DNA from: Hodarchaeum sp048939265
GTDB taxonomy: Archaea; Asgardarchaeota; Heimdallarchaeia; Hodarchaeales; Hodarchaeaceae
Assembly: GCA_048939265.1 (NCBI GenBank)
Contig: JBHLPQ010000046.1
Location: 1 to 21,317, forward strand
Direction of reading: 5' to 3'
Length of the DNA stretch: 21,317 nt
Below are positions 14,777 to 21,317 of the stretch, piece after piece (the stretch's first letter is position 1; the number at the start of each line of letters is the position of its first letter). A program made the position numbers and the translations under genes. The notes below the pieces were generated by a model, which was given only the letters and a program-made list of their open reading frames with translations, searched no databases and was not told the origin of the DNA.

Positions 14777-15271
14777 ATGAGTGAGGAGCTTGAAAAACGT
14801 ATAGAATCACTTCATAAAATTTTGGCTGATCCTACGAGACGGAGAATCCTTGATCTAATCAGTGATAATCCTTTAAATCCACAAACATTAGCTGAAAAAC
14901 TAAATATTTCTCGACCAGCAGTAGAAAAACATTTGAAGCTCTTAGTGATGAATTATTTCTGTGAAAGAAGTGTAGAACCTTTTCCAACACCACATTACGT
15001 CTATTATGCCTCTGATCCTGGCTTAGAGTTAATAAATGCCATTAATCTTGCTATGATTGAATATTTTCAAGTTCTTGATGGGATTATTGCATCAGAGATT
15101 GACCAACTTGAACGAGATTTTTTACTAGATAAAATTGGTCGAGCTGAATATAATACAAGAAAACAATTACTGGTTAAGAAACAAAAAGATCTAGAAGGCC
15201 TTCAGTTGACTCGTATTTGGATTGAAGAGGCAAAGAAACTAGTCACTGAGTATCAAGAAGAGAAAGAATAA
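14777..15271 (+). CDS. ArsR-like winged-helix transcriptional regulator
   Basis: A 164-residue DNA-binding protein. The winged helix-turn-helix covers about residues 8-80: LADPTRRRILDLI (16-28) is typical of the ArsR family, and the recognition helix follows NISRPAVEKHLKLL (43-56). No metal-binding CxC or similar motif is visible, so it is probably not a metal sensor. Residues 85-162 are helical, with a SHOCT-like segment (FLLDKIGRAEYNTRK) that may mediate oligomerisation. ATG 14777 has GAGGA upstream. It is divergent from the bactofilin-like operon, with a dyad operator candidate between them, and converges on the next minus-strand gene with a 1-bp gap. Confidence 0.88.
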   Translation: MSEELEKRIESLHKILADPTRRRILDLISDNPLNPQTLAEKLNISRPAVEKHLKLLVMNYFCERSVEPFPTPHYVYYASDPGLELINAINLAMIEYFQVLDGIIASEIDQLERDFLLDKIGRAEYNTRKQLLVKKQKDLEGLQLTRIWIEEAKKLVTEYQEEKE

Positions 15272-15272
15272 A

Positions 15273-16199
15273 TTATATATGAAGCATTTTGATAAGACTT
15301 TTTAAATGACGAGATATTTCTGTACGATAAATCCGAAAACTGACACGTTGAAGTTCAGTATGGGGGGGATTTGCTGGGGAACGAATTTCTATAACATCTA
15401 AATATCGTCTATAGATTTTTATAGCTGCTACATTGACCTCTTGGGGGTATTCTAATGCAAAACGTCCCTCATCAAGCCGTACATTAACTGTACCTAGGTA
15501 CATCTTTGCTGAGCTCGAAATTGCATCGGAAATCATAAGGATGAGTTCCCCAGAATCCGGAAGCCTTGGAAGTGAGGATTTAAAACGTTTTACGGGATCC
15601 CTTCCACCTAAAATAGGATGATAATAAGAGTCAAGTGGAATGAAAATTTTTTCTTGAATGATACCACCTTTTGTTCGATGCCCATTAATTTCTAGCGAGA
15701 TATCTTCTTGTGTTACTACAACCATTGTTCGATCAGTGTCAGTCAAGGCATGCGTTCGTTCAGAGGGGAAGGGGTAGAGAAAGTCAATTTCTTTTAAGAG
15801 GATTTCAGTAATCCAAAGCTTTTCTTTATATATCACCGCTAAGTTCATCGTAGCGGGATCTTGAAGTAATAATAATTCTGGTGTTTTCATACTACATATG
15901 GCTGCAATACTTGTTGTTCTCATCCCTCCAACCTTATCGACCAGAGTATGTAAAATTGCGGGAACAATGATTTTGTCTTGGTATTGAATATTGCTTGTTT
16001 CGTCATCAATGATAAGAGGGTCTTCTTCAGGAACATTATAACCGTGATGAATCCACACATCACCCTTTATCGCAAAATTCCGTTGAATGTTGTCTATGAG
16101 AGATTGGCGACCTGGAAAAGACAGATCATCACGATCTTCTAACAACTTTTTACGAAGCTCTGATTCAGGTGCCTTCTCTTCCATTGCAAGTGATTTCAT
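15273..16199 (-). CDS. Unidentified soluble protein of 308 residues
   Basis: I recognise no family. The N-terminal 50 residues are charged and helical, and the rest alternates strands and short helices without a signal peptide or membrane helix. Only one cysteine is present (in AAICSMK), so zinc binding by cysteines is unlikely. Stretches such as KGDVWIHHGYN and NGHRTKGGI are possible family signatures to search with. ATG 16199 is the assumed start; ATG 16184 is the alternative. It lies 100 bp downstream of the RtcB-like gene, on the same strand, with a hairpin in between, so co-transcription is uncertain. Confidence 0.7.
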   Translation of the reverse strand: MKSLAMEEKAPESELRKKLLEDRDDLSFPGRQSLIDNIQRNFAIKGDVWIHHGYNVPEEDPLIIDDETSNIQYQDKIIVPAILHTLVDKVGGMRTTSIAAICSMKTPELLLLQDPATMNLAVIYKEKLWITEILLKEIDFLYPFPSERTHALTDTDRTMVVVTQEDISLEINGHRTKGGIIQEKIFIPLDSYYHPILGGRDPVKRFKSSLPRLPDSGELILMISDAISSSAKMYLGTVNVRLDEGRFALEYPQEVNVAAIKIYRRYLDVIEIRSPANPPHTELQRVSFRIYRTEISRHLKSLIKMLHI

Positions 16200-16231
16200 A
16201 CTCTAACAATTAAAAAGGCTGCTAAAATGAA

Positions 16232-16248
16232 CTCTCTTTTAAGGAGAG
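16232..16248 (-). terminator. Hairpin between the RtcB-like gene and the next gene
   Basis: On the minus strand CTCTC and GAGAG flank a 7-base loop, and T-rich stretches (TTCATTTT and CCTTTTT) follow. It lies about 52 bases after the stop of the RtcB-like gene, so it could end that transcript. A regulatory role for the downstream gene is also possible. Confidence 0.3.
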
Positions 16249-16299
16249 ATCTGTTTAAATTTCTGACAAAAAAATCTGTAGAAAACTTTTCATCATTTA

Positions 16300-17511
16300 T
16301 CAGAATTTTATAACTTGAATAGGGATAAATCGTGCTACTCTTTTTCCCAATTCAAATCGGTCGACTAGAGGTAAAATTTCTGTTGGCCCACGATACCCAT
16401 ACTCCAATGCTTCAATATTTTGAATAAGCATCTGACTCTCCATTGGAGCATCGAGTAATTCAAAATAAATTGATTTATCAAAAACTACAGAGTGTACTCT
16501 AGAAAAGGGGTACATTAGTTTATAGCCTCCTCCGTGTGGAAGGAGATTGCTCTGTTTAAGAAAATCATCATGACCCATGTCTTTTGCTCGGGAATATTGA
16601 TAATTTGACCAATGTTTTTCTTTAATATTTGGTTGACCCTCATAAAGGTAAATAAACGAATAACCGTTAAATGCTAGTGGGAAAAAAGGCAAATCTTTTT
16701 CTCCCGTTTTATTCAAGGAATTATAGAGCCCTAGTCGCATCACATTATAGCTATTCTCTTGATAGTAACCCTGATGAGTTGGATTAGCTATACACTTTAT
16801 ATTATCTTCCCCAAATAATTCATTAGCAATAGCAATGCGTTTTCTTTTACTATATTCTTCTACTTCGTTGAAAAAATTCAGATATTCTATTAAAGACTCA
16901 TCACAAAGGCCCTCAATCGTCCCAAAGGGTGTATCCACGGTTATGAACTTTTTTGAATCCCAATGACTCAATCGTTTAGTTTCAATTTGTTGGGAAGAGT
17001 GTATTAACACATAATTGCCTTGAGATAACCAATCTTCGTATTGTGAATAATTTTGGCTGACCTTATCCAATCTAAGGATATCAATGAAGTGATTTGATTT
17101 CCAAACGTCCCACTTTCCTCGTTGCATGCCAATGGGCACTCCTTCTTTCTTTAAGGTATTAAGTCTCTTCATTAACTCACGTAATGATGGCATATTATCA
17201 ATTTGAAATAAACCAAATCCACAACCATTCGGATGGAGTAAGCTAGGGAAAATATACTCCTTAGTAGCCACTGCACATCCATATCCCACACCCTCACTAA
17301 ATCTTGCTTTATTTCGTGTTACACTCCCATCAGGCCCAAAAACAATGACCACACTTGAATCAAGTCCTAGCTCTTGATAGAATAATTTTATCTTTGCTAA
17401 CCCAATACTCATAACTTCTTTTGCCAACTGACACGTTAGATCGTTTGTTGCCCAAGAATATAGCTCGTTTCTAGCTTGTTTTAATAATTTGGTGAGAACA
17501 GAATCAGTCAT
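16300..17511 (-). CDS. Divergent RtcB-like protein (RNA ligase superfamily)
   Basis: 403 residues, normal for RtcB, the GTP-dependent ligase that joins RNA 2',3'-cyclic phosphate or 3'-phosphate ends to 5'-OH ends. Overall identity looks low, but the active-site landmarks occur in the right order. Counted from ATG 17511 they are NGCG with Cys97 (DIGCG in RtcB), NHFIDI with His141 (NHFIEI), LIHSS with His171 (LHSGS), THQ with His246 (HHN) and PHGGG with His326 (SHGAG, the guanylylated His). FFPLAFNGYSFIYL matches IIPGSMGAKSFIV, and the C-terminus fits RtcB to the last strand. The metal-binding Asp before the Cys is missing; His93 or Asn95 are nearby. The SRG after the second His is also lost, so classical ligation may be altered or absent. 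AAGGGG lies about 8 bases before ATG 17511. Confidence 0.7.
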   Translation of the reverse strand: MTDSVLTKLLKQARNELYSWATNDLTCQLAKEVMSIGLAKIKLFYQELGLDSSVVIVFGPDGSVTRNKARFSEGVGYGCAVATKEYIFPSLLHPNGCGFGLFQIDNMPSLRELMKRLNTLKKEGVPIGMQRGKWDVWKSNHFIDILRLDKVSQNYSQYEDWLSQGNYVLIHSSQQIETKRLSHWDSKKFITVDTPFGTIEGLCDESLIEYLNFFNEVEEYSKRKRIAIANELFGEDNIKCIANPTHQGYYQENSYNVMRLGLYNSLNKTGEKDLPFFPLAFNGYSFIYLYEGQPNIKEKHWSNYQYSRAKDMGHDDFLKQSNLLPHGGGYKLMYPFSRVHSVVFDKSIYFELLDAPMESQMLIQNIEALEYGYRGPTEILPLVDRFELGKRVARFIPIQVIKF

Positions 17512-17565
17512 CACAAAAACCCCTTTTTCAATGCCATCTAAGTACTTCTAATCTCATTTACTGAA

Positions 17566-17573
17566 TTTATAAA
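17566..17573 (-). promoter_or_regulatory. TATA box for the RtcB-like gene
   Basis: TTATAAAT in a palindromic AATTTATAAATT, overlapping the end of the upstream gene and about 55-60 bases before ATG 17511. It would give a leader of about 30 nt containing the AAGGGG ribosome binding site. Confidence 0.45.
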
Positions 17574-19190
17574 TTAATATCCTTGAACCTGCCCATCTTT
17601 TCGAGGATCAGATCCACCAATATAGCAGCTAGATGATAAATCACGCTGGATGATTTGCCCGCCACCAAAATTTACCCCAACAGAATCCACGATGTTATGC
17701 CCTCGTTTTCGTAATTCACTTCTTATCTTAATTCCAATGGGTTCCTCAAAAGCAACTGTGTTTGTGGTCTGATCATGATGAAATCTTGGGGAATCAATAG
17801 CTTTTTGTGGATCCATCTCATGAAGAATGAGATTCAAGAATACCTGTGCTTGACCTTGAGGTTGATGATGACCCCCCATCACTCCGAAAGAATAAAGTAA
17901 TTCAGAATCAGGAGACGTTATCATAGCAGGAATAATAGTATGAAAAGGGCGTTTTCTTGGCATGTACTGGTTTGGGTGACCTTTGATTAGTGAAAAACCC
18001 GCTCCGCGATTTTGAAAAGCAATACCTGTTTCTGGATCAACTACTCCAGAACCAAAACCATAGTATAATGAATTGATAAAAGAGATGGCCATTCCATCTT
18101 TATCAATTGCAGTAAGATAGACAGTATCGTTACCCATTTGAAGGGGAGCGGGAATGGACGTCATTGCATATCTTGGGTTGATTTGTGAAGCATGAATTTG
18201 AGCATATTCTTCTGAGAGAAGCTTCGAGAGAGGAACTGTCATGTATTCTGGATCTGCAAGATAAGCAAAAGCATCTGAAAAAGCTAATTTTTTTGCTTCA
18301 ATTAAGTAGTGCAAATAATCTGCCGAATTATAGGGGTACCTCGCGATATCTAATTCTTCAAGAATGCTAAGAATAAGAAGAGTTACTAAACCTTGACCAT
18401 TTGGCCCATGTTCCCAGACTGTGCTGTTATATATCTCTCGTGAAATCGGTATTGTCCATTCAGCTTTGAAATTCCCAAGATCTGATGTTTTAATGAATGC
18501 TTCTTCTTGTCGTAAAAATTCAACTATACGATTTGCAATTTCTCCTTTGTAAAATGTATTAGCACCTTGCTTTGCTATTTTCTTAAAGGTAGATGCCAAA
18601 GCTTTTTGTTTAAAGAGTTCTCCTGCTCTTGGAGCTTTTTCTTCATTAATTAGATATGTTTTCTTCGCTCCTTCATGCTTGAGGAGTTTGGGAACTAATT
18701 CATTCCAAACTTGTGCGATGACAGGGCTAACAGGAAATCCATCCTGAGCATATTTAATCGCTGGTTTGATAATTTCCTCCCATCCAAGATTTCCATAAGT
18801 ATCTTGAATCGCCTCCCAGGCACTAAGTGCACCAGGTACAGTTATTGGTAATACCCCCGTGAGTGGCATTTGTTCTAGATTTAATTCATTAGCAAGATAA
18901 TCGAAAGATAATCCCTCTGGGGCATAACCAGACCCATTGATAGAGATTGGCTTCTTTTCTCCAGGAAAGAATATGAGAGCAAAGGCATCTCCCCCAATAC
19001 CAGTAGAAAAGGGTTCAACTACATTCAATACGGCCGCCATCGCTACAATTGCATCACAAGCATTTCCACCTGCTTGGAGAATCTGAATGCCTGTTTGGGA
19101 TGCCAGTGGTTGTGATGATGCTACCATACCGTTACATGCATGGACAGCTGAACGCCCAGAGTGAGGACGTCTCCAAAATTTCATAGCCAT
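17574..19190 (-). CDS. Gamma-glutamyltransferase-family Ntn hydrolase
   Basis: 538 residues, the usual length for the GGT family (peptidase family T3). These proenzymes cleave themselves before a Thr that becomes the nucleophile. Here the cut is expected before Thr356 in GNDTVYLT. Other signatures are GGNACDAIVAMAAVLNVVEP (41-60), GIGGDAF, GFGSGVV and the oxyanion motif GVMGGHHQPQGQ (436-447). The strand that carries the substrate-binding Arg in E. coli GGT reads INGSGYAPEG with no Arg, and the QNRGAGFS segment lacks the Asp pair. It therefore resembles YwrD/acylase-like members, and a true gamma-glutamyl substrate is doubtful. No signal peptide is present, so it should be cytoplasmic. It follows the S9 peptidase gene by 15 bp. 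Confidence 0.9.
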   Translation of the reverse strand: MAMKFWRRPHSGRSAVHACNGMVASSQPLASQTGIQILQAGGNACDAIVAMAAVLNVVEPFSTGIGGDAFALIFFPGEKKPISINGSGYAPEGLSFDYLANELNLEQMPLTGVLPITVPGALSAWEAIQDTYGNLGWEEIIKPAIKYAQDGFPVSPVIAQVWNELVPKLLKHEGAKKTYLINEEKAPRAGELFKQKALASTFKKIAKQGANTFYKGEIANRIVEFLRQEEAFIKTSDLGNFKAEWTIPISREIYNSTVWEHGPNGQGLVTLLILSILEELDIARYPYNSADYLHYLIEAKKLAFSDAFAYLADPEYMTVPLSKLLSEEYAQIHASQINPRYAMTSIPAPLQMGNDTVYLTAIDKDGMAISFINSLYYGFGSGVVDPETGIAFQNRGAGFSLIKGHPNQYMPRKRPFHTIIPAMITSPDSELLYSFGVMGGHHQPQGQAQVFLNLILHEMDPQKAIDSPRFHHDQTTNTVAFEEPIGIKIRSELRKRGHNIVDSVGVNFGGGQIIQRDLSSSCYIGGSDPRKDGQVQGY

Positions 19191-19205
19191 TATAATATCG
19201 TCCTA

Positions 19206-21242
19206 TTATTTGTTATACTTTTCAATCCAGCTAACTATTCTATTTATCCGATCTATGATATGGCGAGGTTCACCACTTCGGGAGAGCTCATGACCATCTC
19301 TAGGATATCGGACAAGTTCTACTTTTTTGCCATATCGCTTACCAAGCCAGAATAATTGTTCAGCATTGACTACGGGTACTCGAAAATCGTGTTCGGAATG
19401 GATAATTAGAAGAGGAGTTTGTAAGTTTCTAATATGAGCTACGGGAGAGTCTTCCCAAATCTCTGCAAATCGATCTATTATTTCACCTTCATACTGCTTC
19501 TCAAACCAAATGGGTATATCCGTTGTGGTACTGAAAGCTACAAACTCATAAACCCCACGTTGACTGACTGCTGCTTTAAAACGATTGGTTTGTGTCACAA
19601 GCCATGAGGTCATATATCCTCCATAACTTCCACCAGTAACAGCGACTCTATCTGGATCTAAAAAAGAATATTTTGCAATGGCTGTATCTAATGCTTTCAG
19701 AATGTCATCAGCTGCAGTTTTTCCCCAATTTTTGTACACTGCACCACGAAAATCAATACCATATCCATCAGATCCTCTGGGATTACAAAACACTACTGCA
19801 AAACCTCTTGATACGAGTGTATTCCATTCATGCCACAATGTTTTTTCGTGTGGAGACCACATAGCTGCAGGTCCCCCATGAATTTCTAAAACAACTGGTA
19901 ATTTTTCTTTAGGATTGAAATCATGAGGAAATAAAATCCAACCTTGAAAGTTAACTCCCTCTCGTTCATAGGAATACTCTTCTATCTTCGTAGGTATATG
20001 TGTTTCCAGATACTTTTTATTTGCTTGAGTAATCCTTTCCTCTTGGGATCCATCACCATTACACCAAAAAATGTCACTTGGAAAGGATACGTGTGATACC
20101 TCGAAAGCAATACGTTCATAATTTCCAGAAATTGAAAAAGAGTTAATGTTTCGATCTCCTTGTACTAGGGTCTCAGCTTCCTTTGTATTAATGTCAATCT
20201 TATGGATAGTTATTTTTCCATTATTTGGGCTGAGGAAAACAAGAGTTTCATTATCAGCCCAGATTGATTGTTCTGCAGAATATTCATAGTTATCAGTGAG
20301 ACAGAGGAATTTTCCCTGTTCAGTCTTCTGTAGATCGAAAAGAAAAATTTGGGTATTATCATAAATCATCTCTTCTCTAAGTGAATGAAAGGAAAGATAT
20401 CTTCCATCTGGAGATATTCGGATATTTTCGACCCATCTAGCGAAAGTCGTACCTAAGATATTTTTCTTTTGAGGATCAGCTATGAAAACTTCCACAATTT
20501 CTTGAAGCAATGAAATAGTTGGATCTTCTCTATATTTAGATAAATACACTCTTGTGTCATCAAGACTGAACATACCTAATCCAAAGTGAAATCCATAATC
20601 CCCTAGATGAATGGCTTTCATGGGTTTTATCTCTTCAGAATATTGGTTGAAATTTGAAATATCAATGACAAAAGGTTGAGTAAAACGACCATCTAAATAT
20701 GCTGTTCCCTCCCTACAATACCCCTCCGTTATTACTCTGGGATCAGTCTGTTGATTTTTCTGTTCTTCTTTTTTTGAGATATATGCACTATACTCATCTG
20801 GTTCTAAGACAAAAGATGGAGGGATTTCTGGATTCAAAATTAATTCTAATTCTTCTTTATTTACTCGCGCAATGACATGAATAAGCTTGTCATTGTGACT
20901 CCAGTTAAATGCCATCACCCCTTGAGGAAATGTTGTTACCTGTACAGCTTCTCCACCAGTTGTAAGCATAACAAACACTTGCATTCCCTTTTCTGCTCGA
21001 GAAGAAAGAAAAGCTAGATACTCACCTGAGGGGGAAAATCGAGGAGATATATCCACATGGGTTCCTGCTGTGAATTGCTTATAACCTGCTTCCCCTGCAA
21101 TTTTCAGATAGATTGGGCTCCTATATTGGTTTTTCTTTTGATTCACCTGTTTAATCACAAACGCTAACTTCTTACCGTCTGGAGAAAGAGCGGGAGAGTT
21201 AGGTATTTTTAATTGGACAAAATCTTCACTTTTGATTGACAT
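19206..21242 (-). CDS. S9-family serine peptidase (acylaminoacyl-peptidase/prolyl-oligopeptidase type)
   Basis: 678 residues, full length. An N-terminal beta-propeller (about 10-410) contains WD40-like TolB-type repeats, such as ISPRFSPSGEYLAFLS and IRISPDGRYLSFHS. An alpha/beta hydrolase domain follows (about 425-678) with the oxyanion motif HGGP (455-458), nucleophile Ser539 in TGGSYGGY, Asp619 in HSEHDFRVP and His651 in RDGHELS. This is a cytoplasmic oligopeptidase, probably releasing acylated amino acids or short peptides; the propeller limits access to small substrates. The triad is intact. There is no signal peptide. It is first in a pair with the GGT-family gene, suggesting a shared role in peptide turnover. 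Confidence 0.95.
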   Translation of the reverse strand: MSIKSEDFVQLKIPNSPALSPDGKKLAFVIKQVNQKKNQYRSPIYLKIAGEAGYKQFTAGTHVDISPRFSPSGEYLAFLSSRAEKGMQVFVMLTTGGEAVQVTTFPQGVMAFNWSHNDKLIHVIARVNKEELELILNPEIPPSFVLEPDEYSAYISKKEEQKNQQTDPRVITEGYCREGTAYLDGRFTQPFVIDISNFNQYSEEIKPMKAIHLGDYGFHFGLGMFSLDDTRVYLSKYREDPTISLLQEIVEVFIADPQKKNILGTTFARWVENIRISPDGRYLSFHSLREEMIYDNTQIFLFDLQKTEQGKFLCLTDNYEYSAEQSIWADNETLVFLSPNNGKITIHKIDINTKEAETLVQGDRNINSFSISGNYERIAFEVSHVSFPSDIFWCNGDGSQEERITQANKKYLETHIPTKIEEYSYEREGVNFQGWILFPHDFNPKEKLPVVLEIHGGPAAMWSPHEKTLWHEWNTLVSRGFAVVFCNPRGSDGYGIDFRGAVYKNWGKTAADDILKALDTAIAKYSFLDPDRVAVTGGSYGGYMTSWLVTQTNRFKAAVSQRGVYEFVAFSTTTDIPIWFEKQYEGEIIDRFAEIWEDSPVAHIRNLQTPLLIIHSEHDFRVPVVNAEQLFWLGKRYGKKVELVRYPRDGHELSRSGEPRHIIDRINRIVSWIEKYNK

Positions 21243-21317
21243 TATGATTCACGCGTTTTTTTCCTTTTAATTCTTGAATTTCTTTTCCTTCTTAAAATGA
21301 TTTTCTTGAGTTAATCC

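Noticed and set aside
14777..15271. A metal-sensing ArsR repressor
   Set aside because: No CxC or His/Asp metal site is visible; the family label rests on the winged helix only.
1..21317. CRISPR arrays, insertion sequences or prophage genes
   Set aside because: No regularly spaced direct repeats, transposase, integrase or phage structural motifs were seen on either strand.

Overview
This window looks like a chromosomal stretch of an AT-rich archaeon, most probably an Asgard archaeon. Two Ras/Rab-type small GTPases, a dual-specificity-type phosphatase and several proteins I cannot place sit beside plainly archaeal features. Those features are TATA-box-like promoters, an AfpA/DmrB-like flavoprotein and a MoxR-DUF58-DUF4129 cluster. 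The Asgard placement is an inference from gene content, because no rRNA or ribosomal gene is present. Starts are a mix of ATG, GTG and TTG, often with GAGG-like ribosome binding sites. I see no tRNA, rRNA, insertion sequence or CRISPR array. A 10-N assembly gap lies at 752-761.

Layout. At 1-146 is the 5' end of a minus-strand gene that runs off the window. At 269-721 is a small unknown protein. At 729-1313 is a Rab-like GTPase with a His at the catalytic Gln position, whose C-terminus is interrupted by the gap. A zinc-ribbon protein (1474-1731) is followed after 3 bp by an M20 metallopeptidase (1735-2883). A minus-strand cluster follows (5117 down to 2896): a dual-specificity-type phosphatase, a five-helix membrane protein, and a protein with eight CxxC motifs of DnaJ zinc-finger type but no J domain. 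A five-gene plus-strand operon (5416-9663) encodes a DUF4129-like membrane protein, a one-helix protein, a MoxR AAA+ ATPase, a DUF58 protein and a six-helix protein. Its 3' end overlaps the 3' end of a nicotinamidase gene (9615-10349). That gene is divergent from a nicotinate phosphoribosyltransferase gene (10518-11993), and together they make the first two steps of NAD salvage from nicotinamide.

Next is a second Rab-like GTPase (12319-12873), preceded by a strong ribosome binding site followed by ATG-AAA-TAA, which may be a micro-ORF or a one-base indel. Then a minus-strand pair encodes a bactofilin-like beta-helix protein (14575-13739) and an AfpA/DmrB-like flavoprotein with a CxxCxxC tail (13714-12881). 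It is divergent from an ArsR-like winged-helix regulator (14777-15271). The 201-bp region between them carries an exact 8-bp dyad and a related 10-bp inverted repeat, a good candidate operator.

The right part is all minus strand. An S9 prolyl-oligopeptidase-family peptidase and a gamma-glutamyltransferase-family Ntn hydrolase form an operon. Downstream is a gene with its own promoter that I read as a very divergent RtcB RNA-ligase homologue, and then an unknown 308-residue protein. The most interesting points are the RtcB-like protein, the bactofilin-like/flavoprotein/regulator locus with its operator, the GTPase start anomaly, and the J-domain-less zinc-finger protein.
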